Of a DNA stretch of 7,843 nucleotides, positions 1 through 4,541 are shown one piece after another. This stretch comes from Candidatus Woesearchaeota archaeon. GTDB taxonomy: Archaea > Nanobdellota > Nanobdellia > Woesearchaeales > UBA11576. Positions within the stretch are counted from its first letter, which is position 1; each line of letters begins with the position of its first letter. The notes under the pieces are model-generated. The model had not been told where the DNA came from. It saw nothing but the letters and a program-made list of their open reading frames with translations, and searched no databases. The position numbers were made by a program, and so were the translations under genes. The DNA is taken from contig JALWQS010000032.1 in the NCBI GenBank assembly GCA_027083015.1, positions 1-7,843 of the forward strand, in the 5' to 3' direction.

Positions 1-17
1 AAAAAAAAAAAAAAAAA
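1..17. repeat. Poly(A) homopolymer tract
   Basis: Seventeen consecutive A bases open the window, followed by further A-rich sequence to about base 66. The tract is read as lysine codons (AAA) in the frame of the partial membrane-protein gene. Runs of this length are prone to polymerase slippage and sequencing error, so the reading frame upstream of the window edge is uncertain. Confidence 0.7.
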
Positions 18-904
18 CAGAAGCGAAAAAAAAAGAAAAAAAACCCAAGAAGAACAAGAAAAAAAATGAAGATAATAACATTTTAGGAATAATCTTAGGA
101 ATAATCATAATAGGACTTCTTATAGGAGGACTAAGCTACTGGTCATATAAGAATACAGCAGACGGAAAAAACGAAACAGGCGAGAACAATTCGGAAAGTA
201 CAACACAACAGGATCTGGCAGAAGAAACAGAACCTACAGAAAAGAACACAGAAACAACAAAAGAACCTGAACCAGAGCCTAAACTTACAGAAGAAGATTT
301 TCAAGAATCACTAATAACAATAGACAGAGAAAAAGTGCCAGGAAAAGATAACATCTTTGAAGTGGAAAAAGAAGAATACACACTTCCCATAAGCATAAAA
401 AACCCAACAGACAAAACAGCAAGATTTACGGTAAATACAGGGAACAAAAGCTGGATAACAGTAAATAAAGACCAAATAATCGTAGAACCAGAAGAGACAA
501 AAACAATGAACATGACAATAACACCAGACTACAAAACATTAAAAGATCATGATTATAAGGTAACCATAAACACCAAACTACAAGGAGCAAAAATAGATTA
601 TGAAGAAGAATTAGACTTTGTAATAAGCAAAAAAAATAATCCTTGGTGGTTATATGCGTTCATAGGAGTAATAATATTAGGAATGATCATAGGAATCATA
701 GAAATAGTGAAAAGGCATCCGAAAGAAACAAAGACGAAAAAAAATAAAAAGAAAAATAATAAGAAAAACAAGAAAAAAACAGCGACTAAGAAAACAAAGA
801 AGAACAAAAAGAAAAAAAATGAAGAAGAATTCAAAGATATCGATAAAGAGATAGAAAGGATAAGAAAAAGAAGTTCTAAAAGGATCAAAAAAAGCACTTT
901 TTAA
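2..904 (+). CDS. Partial membrane protein: two helices, extracytoplasmic Ig-like domain, lysine-rich tails
   Basis: The frame is open from the window edge to the TAA at 902-904, giving about 300 visible residues. The N-terminus is missing; a GTG at 335 is an internal valine, not a start. In order (numbering from base 2): a Lys-rich segment (residues 1-24), a hydrophobic helix rich in Ile, Leu and Gly (about 27-47), a Thr/Glu/Pro-rich linker (about 50-100), a beta-rich domain (about 105-210), a second helix beginning NNPWW (about 215-236), and a C-terminal tail with long Lys runs (about 241-276) ending in Arg/Lys-rich sequence. The positive-inside rule puts both Lys-rich ends in the cytoplasm and the middle domain outside. 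That domain has the look of NEW3/FixG-type Ig-like folds, for example VEPEETKTMNMTI, but this is by eye. I do not recognise a specific family. A structural or surface-anchoring role is possible, and nothing catalytic is visible. The tRNA gene downstream has its own promoter. Confidence 0.75.
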   Translation, partial: KKKKKTEAKKKEKKPKKNKKKNEDNNILGIILGIIIIGLLIGGLSYWSYKNTADGKNETGENNSESTTQQDLAEETEPTEKNTETTKEPEPEPKLTEEDFQESLITIDREKVPGKDNIFEVEKEEYTLPISIKNPTDKTARFTVNTGNKSWITVNKDQIIVEPEETKTMNMTITPDYKTLKDHDYKVTINTKLQGAKIDYEEELDFVISKKNNPWWLYAFIGVIILGMIIGIIEIVKRHPKETKTKKNKKKNNKKNKKKTATKKTKKNKKKKNEEEFKDIDKEIERIRKRSSKRIKKSTF

Positions 905-954
905 ACAAAAAACCAGCTAAAAATTAATAAGACGAAAATAGTAAGACACATAAG

Positions 955-963
955 CTTTAAATA
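955..963 (+). promoter_or_regulatory. TATA box of the tRNA-Trp gene
   Basis: CTTTAAATA is a good archaeal TATA-like element. Its centre lies about 33 bases before the first tRNA base, so a start roughly 25-27 bases downstream of the box would give a 5' leader of a few bases. No other convincing box lies between the upstream stop codon and the tRNA. Confidence 0.5.
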
Positions 964-1015
964 AGACATTCTAATTCTTCAAGAAAAACCAGGGGGCGTA
1001 GTATAACCTGGCTAG

Positions 1016-1046
1016 AAGAACTGGTTCAAAGACCAGTTCTGACCAA
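1016..1046 (+). other. Probable D-arm tRNA intron (about 31 nt)
   Basis: Fifty bases separate tRNA position 9 from the anticodon stem, against about 17 expected. The excess forms a perfect 9-bp hairpin, 1017-1025 with 1032-1040, around the loop TCAAAG. A bulge-helix-bulge can be drawn with bulges AGA (1014-1016) and AAA (1045-1047). The helix between them pairs 1010-1013 with 1041-1044: G-C, G-C, a C-A mismatch and a U-G wobble. Cutting after the second base of each bulge leaves exon ends G1015 and A1047. Introns at non-canonical tRNA positions are known in archaea, mainly Thermoproteota. The central helix is imperfect, so the exact borders are tentative. Confidence 0.55.
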
Positions 1047-1061
1047 AATGGCTGGCTCCAG

Positions 1062-1140
1062 TCATGGAGCGATGAGCTATAGGAAACTATGGCAATGATT
1101 AAAGCTATGGTCTGTTGAAGCTATTCGCTTCAAGGAAGAG
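1062..1140 (+). other. Anticodon-loop intron of tRNA-Trp (79 nt, position 37/38)
   Basis: The intron follows G37 (1061) and ends before A38 (1141), the usual archaeal site. The bulge-helix-bulge fold has the anticodon stem as outer helix and bulges AGT (1060-1062) and AGA (1139-1141). A central helix pairs 1056-1059 with 1135-1138, with one C-A mismatch. The inner helix pairs CATGGAGC (1063-1070) with GCTTCAAG (1127-1134), with one A-A mismatch and one G-U. The interior holds a 7-bp hairpin, GCTATAG/CTATGGC, closed by a GAAA tetraloop (1083-1086). Introns at this site are common in archaeal tRNA-Trp. Confidence 0.8.
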
Positions 1141-1216
1141 ACCAGCAGATCGGGGTTCAAATCCCCGCGTCCCCATCTTTATTTGAATCATTCATGTCAT
1201 TTGGAAAATAAGGGTG

Positions 1217-1241
1217 TGACCCCTTGATTTCTTTAGGAGAA
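1217..1241 (-). repeat. ORB-like element 1 (left flank, with G-string)
   Basis: On the minus strand this site has the core TTCTCCTAAAGAAAT followed by CAAGGGGTCA. It matches the element at 1421-1445 at 18 of 25 aligned positions, including an identical AAGGGGTCA. That layout, a short core then a G-run, is the form of the archaeal origin recognition box. Its G-run points away from the AT-rich core. A weaker plus-strand match (CATTTGGAAAATAAGGG, 1199-1214) adjoins it, so AAGGG and CCCTT sequences meet at 1210-1224. Confidence 0.55.
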
Positions 1242-1257
1242 ATAATAAAGAAGAAAG

Positions 1258-1272
1258 TTTTGTTTAGGAAAA
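1258..1272 (-). repeat. ORB-like element 2 (core only)
   Basis: The minus strand reads TTTTCCTAAACAAAA, identical at 14 of 15 positions to the core at 1609-1623 and close to the core at 1227-1241. No G-string follows it, so it would be a weak or mini-ORB type site. Confidence 0.4.
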
Positions 1273-1301
1273 ATAAAAAGGTAGAGGGTAGAACTTAGTT
1301 C

Positions 1302-1400
1302 TTTAAAATATATGTTTATTATTATATATTATAATAGTTATTATATTATTATATATATTATATTATTATTTTCTATATTGAAAATAAATAATAAATAAAG
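1302..1400. other. Candidate DNA unwinding element
   Basis: Only 5 of these 99 bases are G or C. The stretch is made mostly of TAT, ATT and ATA steps, and the 50 bases at 1321-1370 contain one G. It lies between the two G-string-bearing inverted boxes, where an origin would be expected to melt first. Confidence 0.65.
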
Positions 1401-1420
1401 GACACTTTTCTTTAAAAACA

Positions 1421-1445
1421 TTTTCCATATGCAAAGAAGGGGTCA
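1421..1445 (+). repeat. ORB-like element 3 (right flank, with G-string)
   Basis: The core TTTTCCATATGCAAA is followed by GAAGGGGTCA. This is the best match in the window to the archaeal origin recognition box, which has a TTCCA-type dyad and then a G-run. It mirrors the inverted element at 1217-1241 across the AT-rich core, again with the G-run pointing outward. Confidence 0.65.
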
Positions 1446-1547
1446 GAGTAGCTTAACGTGATAAAAAATTCTAATTAGATAAAAACAAAAATATTTTTTA
1501 AAATTTTGTTCTAAATACTTTTGGTAAGCCTTAATACTTAGCTTTTT

Positions 1548-1571
1548 CGTAAGAAACATTACGTTTTTTTT
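1548..1571 (+). terminator. Possible hairpin-plus-T-run terminator
   Basis: CGTAA (1548-1552) and TTACG (1559-1563) can form a 5-bp stem with loop GAAACA, followed directly by eight T bases. It could end a transcript running through the origin toward cdc6, or insulate the cdc6 promoter. The stem is short and AT-rich, and T-runs are common here, so this is weak. Confidence 0.3.
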
Positions 1572-1578
1572 ATTGGAA

Positions 1579-1595
1579 TTTTCCACATGAAAAGG
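1579..1595 (+). repeat. ORB-like element 4 (beside the cdc6 promoter)
   Basis: TTTTCCACATGAAAAGG agrees with the element at 1421 at 14 of its first 16 positions (shared pattern TTTTCCAyATGmAAAG). It lacks a G-string. It ends immediately before the TATA-like sequence of cdc6, at a position where bound initiator could affect transcription. Confidence 0.5.
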
Positions 1596-1613
1596 TTTAA
1601 AAACCTCCTTTTC
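1589..1613. promoter_or_regulatory. cdc6 promoter TATA box within an inverted repeat
   Basis: TTTAAAAA (1596-1603) is a TATA-like box that would place the start near base 1625, giving a leader of about 40 bases. It is enclosed by two nested inverted repeats: AGGTTT/AAACCT (1593-1598, 1601-1606) and GAAAAGG/CCTTTTC (1589-1595, 1607-1613). Symmetry centred on a TATA box suggests a repressor or initiator site. The repeats overlap the ORB-like elements on both sides. Confidence 0.5.
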
Positions 1614-1623
1614 TTTAGGAAAA
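1599..1623 (-). repeat. ORB-like element 5 (overlaps cdc6 promoter)
   Basis: The minus strand reads TTTTCCTAAAGAAAA followed by GGAGG. It matches the element at 1217-1241 at 17 of 25 positions, with 13 of 15 in the core. It lies over the region between the TATA box and the expected cdc6 transcription start. Confidence 0.45.
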
Positions 1624-1652
1624 AATAGCTGAAAAAAGCAAACAAAACAAAA

Positions 1653-1659
1653 AGGTGAT
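1653..1659 (+). promoter_or_regulatory. Shine-Dalgarno site of cdc6
   Basis: AGGTGAT is fully complementary to the ATCACCT near the 3' end of archaeal 16S rRNA, with five bases before the ATG at 1665. An in-frame TGA at 1656-1658, inside this site, rules out a longer N-terminus. Confidence 0.75.
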
Positions 1660-1664
1660 TATCT

Positions 1665-2864
1665 ATGGAAGAAGGGGGGATAGACGATTTCTTTGAAGAT
1701 TTCCTAAGCAAAAAACCATTATTTCAGAACAAAGCAGCACTACAAAGCAGCTACACTCCAGACGAAATACTTCACAGAGAAGAACAAAAAACACAGATAG
1801 CAAAGATACTAGCACCAGCACTAAGAATGGAAAGACCATCAAACCTCTTCATCTACGGAAAAACAGGAACAGGAAAAACAGTATGCGTAAAACACATAAC
1901 AAACAAGATGAAAAAAATATCTGAAGAAAGAGGAATAGGACTAAAAATATTCTATGTCAACTGCAAACTAAATAAAGTAGCAGATACAGAATACAGATTA
2001 GTAGCACATCTAGCAAGAGAACTAGGAAAAGAAATACCAATAACAGGACTACCAACAGGAGAAGTCTATAATACATTCTATAAAGCGATAGAAAAAGAGA
2101 AACAAGTGATAATCCTAATATTAGATGAGATAGACCAAATAATCAGCAAAGCAAGCGATGAACTGCTCTACAACCTTACAAGAATAAACTCAGAGATACA
2201 AAATGCCCAAATAGCAATAGTAGGAATATCAAACGATCTAGTATTCGCAGACAACTTAGATCCAAGAGTGAAATCAAGCCTAAGTGAAGAAGAATTAGTA
2301 TTTCCACCATACAACGCGTTGCAAATACAGGATATACTACAGAAAAGAACAAACATAGCATTCAGGTCAGGAGCTGTGCAAGAAGGAGTGATACAAAAAT
2401 GTGCAGCATACGCAGCAAAGGATCATGGGGATGCAAGAAGAGCATTAGAACTGCTAAGAGTAGCAGGAGAACTAGCAGAACGAGCAGGAGAAGAAACAAT
2501 TAAATTAGAACACCTGGACAAAGCAGAACAAAAGATAGAAAGAGACAAAATAATAGATGTAATAACAACACAACCAGAGCAATTCAAAGCAACACTATAC
2601 TCTGTGATGATGATGCAAAATAAAACAGTATATACGGGAGATATCTATAATGTCTATCGACAAATATGCAGCAAAACAGGACTAAGAGCATTAACACAAA
2701 GAAGAGTATCAGATATAATAGCAGAATTTGACATGTTAGGCATAGTAAACGCTAAAGTCATAAGCAAAGGAAGATATGGAAGAACGAGAGAGATAACCAC
2801 TTCGCTACCAAAAAACCTAGAACCAAAAATAAAAGAATTATTAGTGAAAGATCTAGGGCTCTAA
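1665..2864 (+). CDS. cdc6: Orc1/Cdc6 replication initiator (AAA+ ATPase)
   Basis: This 399-residue protein is full length for the archaeal Orc1/Cdc6 family. It would bind origin boxes and load the MCM helicase. The AAA+ module shows Walker A GKTGTGKT (65-72), Walker B LILDEID (151-157), sensor 1 around VGISND (N190), an LDPRVKSSL stretch with a likely arginine finger (R201), and sensor 2 GDARRALELLR (255-265). The C-terminal part (about 295-395) looks like the family's winged-helix domain, with a recognition-helix region QRRVSDIIAEFDMLG and a basic wing SKGRYGRTRE (368-376) suited to DNA contact. All ATPase residues appear intact, so an active ATPase is expected. The gene sits directly beside the putative origin and begins the PolD cluster. 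The start is fixed by an upstream in-frame stop and a strong ribosome-binding site. ORB-like sites over its promoter suggest self-regulation, which is inferred. Confidence 0.97.
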   Translation: MEEGGIDDFFEDFLSKKPLFQNKAALQSSYTPDEILHREEQKTQIAKILAPALRMERPSNLFIYGKTGTGKTVCVKHITNKMKKISEERGIGLKIFYVNCKLNKVADTEYRLVAHLARELGKEIPITGLPTGEVYNTFYKAIEKEKQVIILILDEIDQIISKASDELLYNLTRINSEIQNAQIAIVGISNDLVFADNLDPRVKSSLSEEELVFPPYNALQIQDILQKRTNIAFRSGAVQEGVIQKCAAYAAKDHGDARRALELLRVAGELAERAGEETIKLEHLDKAEQKIERDKIIDVITTQPEQFKATLYSVMMMQNKTVYTGDIYNVYRQICSKTGLRALTQRRVSDIIAEFDMLGIVNAKVISKGRYGRTREITTSLPKNLEPKIKELLVKDLGL

Positions 2865-2891
2865 AATTCAAATCAAAATCAAAAATAATTC

Positions 2892-4541
2892 ATGAGGGAA
2901 AATAAAATTATAGAGATAAAAAGAAAAATAATAAGCGAACTTCTACAAAAAGGCATAATAGCCAATAAAGAAGTGCTGAAAAGCTTGAATGAGATAAATG
3001 ACTTAAGAGGATTCTACAACTTCTTCAACCAACAATCAGGAACATTAGAACCGAATACAGAATCATTTTTAAGATTAATAACTAATTATAATATAATACA
3101 ACAAAATAATGAACCGGTAATCAAAGAAGAAAAGCAACTAAAAAATGAGGCAGAAGAAAAAATAAGTCAGATAATATCAAAAACAGAAACAAATCCAGAA
3201 AAAGACAAAGAAAAAGAAACATTTAAAGAACGAGATCAATCTGAAATACCGGGTCAAGGAACAGTAAGAATAATACAATCCTATGAAGAAGAACCCAAGA
3301 AAAGAGATGTCCAGGACTTCGTAAAATTCTTCAAAACAAGATTCAACGCGTTAAGCAAGATACTACAAAACAGAAAAGAACTATCAAGCATAGCATCAAT
3401 AAGAAGACTGAAACAAAGACAAGAAAGAGGAGATGTAGCCATCATAGGAATGGTAAAGGACAAACAAACATTCAAATCAGGAACTATAATGCTACAACTG
3501 GAAGACAACACAGACACCATAAAAGTCATGATAAAAAACACATCCAAAGAAGCTTACGAAACCGCAAAAGATACCGTGCTGGACGAAGTTATAGGGGTAA
3601 CAGGATTAGGGACAGAAGATGTAGTAATAGCAAAGAACATATACCTACCAGACATACCATTATTCAAAGAACTGAAAAAAAGTCCAGATGAAGCATACGC
3701 GTTATTCATGAGCGACTTCCATTTCGGAAGCAAAGTATTCATAATAGAAGCATTCGAAAAATTCCTGAAATGGATACGTGCAGAACAAGGAACAGAAGAA
3801 CAAAAAGCAATAGCAAAAAAAGTAAAATACCTATTCCTGATAGGAGATCTGGTAGAAGGAGTAGGAATATACCCAAACCAAGAAAATGACCTGAACATAC
3901 AAGACATCTACGAACAATACACAGAATTCGCAGAATTCCTGAAAAAAGTACCACAACACATCAAGATAATAATCTGCCCGGGAAATCACGATGCCATGAG
4001 AATAGCAGAACCACAACCACCACTATACAAAGACTTTGCAGAAGCAGTATGGAAACTACCAAACGTAATCATGGTAAGCAACCCAGCAACAGTAAACATA
4101 CACTCAAGCGAAGGATTCCCAGGATTTGACGTTCTATTATACCACGGTTTCAGTTATGTATACTACTCAGACCAGGTAGAAAGCATAAGAAGCAAAGGGG
4201 GACAGCAAAGACCTGACTTAATAATGAAATTCCTACTCCAAAGAAGACACCTGGCACCAACGCATAAATCAAACCTTTACCTACCAGACCCGAAACGCGA
4301 CCCTTTAGTCATAGAAAAAATACCCGACATATTCGCATCAGGACACATACACAGAGTATCAGCAGCCAATTACAGAAACGTAACAATGCTGAACTGCAGT
4401 TGCTGGTTAGAAACAACAGAATATCAAGAAAAAGTAGGACTAAAACCACAGCCAGGAAGAGCAGTACTGGTAAACCTACAGACAAGAAAAGTCAAGATAC
4501 TGAAATTCTACAATGACCCTAAAGAGAAACAAGAAAAATGA
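2892..4541 (+). CDS. polB: DNA polymerase D small subunit DP1 (proofreading exonuclease)
   Basis: This is the 549-residue DP1, the Mre11-like 3'-5' exonuclease subunit of PolD (called polB in archaeal nomenclature, unrelated to family B polymerases). The N-terminal 70 residues are helical in appearance. A charged Lys/Glu-rich linker (about 74-140) follows, then an OB-fold region (about 178-255), then the calcineurin-like phosphoesterase domain. All metal-site motifs are present: SDFHFG (D275, H277), IGD (318-319), GNHD (364-367), YHGF (H418) and GHIH (484-487), so proofreading should be active. The length is somewhat under that of Pyrococcus DP1, the difference lying mostly in the linker. The gene begins 27 bases after cdc6; an in-frame TAA at 2886-2888 fixes the start. 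I see no clear Shine-Dalgarno site. Its last bases overlap DP2. Confidence 0.97.
   Translation: MRENKIIEIKRKIISELLQKGIIANKEVLKSLNEINDLRGFYNFFNQQSGTLEPNTESFLRLITNYNIIQQNNEPVIKEEKQLKNEAEEKISQIISKTETNPEKDKEKETFKERDQSEIPGQGTVRIIQSYEEEPKKRDVQDFVKFFKTRFNALSKILQNRKELSSIASIRRLKQRQERGDVAIIGMVKDKQTFKSGTIMLQLEDNTDTIKVMIKNTSKEAYETAKDTVLDEVIGVTGLGTEDVVIAKNIYLPDIPLFKELKKSPDEAYALFMSDFHFGSKVFIIEAFEKFLKWIRAEQGTEEQKAIAKKVKYLFLIGDLVEGVGIYPNQENDLNIQDIYEQYTEFAEFLKKVPQHIKIIICPGNHDAMRIAEPQPPLYKDFAEAVWKLPNVIMVSNPATVNIHSSEGFPGFDVLLYHGFSYVYYSDQVESIRSKGGQQRPDLIMKFLLQRRHLAPTHKSNLYLPDPKRDPLVIEKIPDIFASGHIHRVSAANYRNVTMLNCSCWLETTEYQEKVGLKPQPGRAVLVNLQTRKVKILKFYNDPKEKQEK

Larger units (their letters stand above)
992..1175 (+). 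tRNA. trnW: tRNA-Trp (anticodon CCA) with two apparent introns
   Basis: The acceptor stem GGGGGCG (992-998) pairs with CGTCCCC (1168-1174), including one G-U pair, and the discriminator is A1175. The T arm is a perfect CGGGG/CCCCG stem (1151-1155, 1163-1167) around TTCAAAT. The anticodon stem GCTGG (1051-1055) pairs with CCAGC (1142-1146). The loop reads C-T-CCA-G, then A1141 at position 38, so the anticodon is CCA at 1058-1060. The CCA tail is not encoded. Removing 1016-1046 and 1062-1140 leaves a 74-nt tRNA with a 4-nt variable loop. The D stem is the weak part: G10-U25, U11-A24 and U13-G22 pair, but A12-A23 does not. The D-arm intron limits may therefore be a base or two off. The tRNA identity is firm; the double interruption is a structural inference. 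Confidence 0.88.
1176..1664. other. Putative replication origin, non-coding
   Basis: This 489-base gap between tRNA-Trp and cdc6 has no credible gene. It holds an extremely AT-rich core (1302-1400) flanked by inverted repeats resembling archaeal origin recognition boxes. On the left are two minus-strand copies (1217-1241, 1258-1272). On the right are two plus-strand copies (1421-1445, 1579-1595) and one minus-strand copy (1599-1623). The last two overlap or border the cdc6 promoter. A further AT-rich inverted repeat, AACAAAA/TTTTGTT, lies at 1484-1510. Archaeal origins typically sit beside an orc1/cdc6 gene and combine such boxes with an unwinding element. The call is inferred from layout and sequence; no replication data were available. 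Confidence 0.7.

Noticed and set aside
888..902. AAAAAGCACTTTTT as a terminator of the membrane-protein gene
   Set aside because: It lies within the coding end, with a very short AT stem and no extended T-run after it; too weak to call.
335..904. GTG at 335 as the start of a 189-residue protein
   Set aside because: The frame is open upstream to the window edge and encodes a plausible transmembrane helix and Lys-rich segment, so 335 is internal.
1062..1140. Box C/D guide RNA inside the tRNA-Trp intron, as in some Euryarchaeota
   Set aside because: GCGATGA (1069-1075), AATGATT (1094-1100) and TCTG (1111-1114) are only loosely box-like. No CTGA box is present, and no guide-length complementarity to tRNA-Trp precedes a D-type box.
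1302..1400. Tandem-repeat or CRISPR-like array in the AT-rich stretch
   Set aside because: TAT/ATT steps recur without a fixed unit length or spacers, so it is low-complexity sequence rather than an array.
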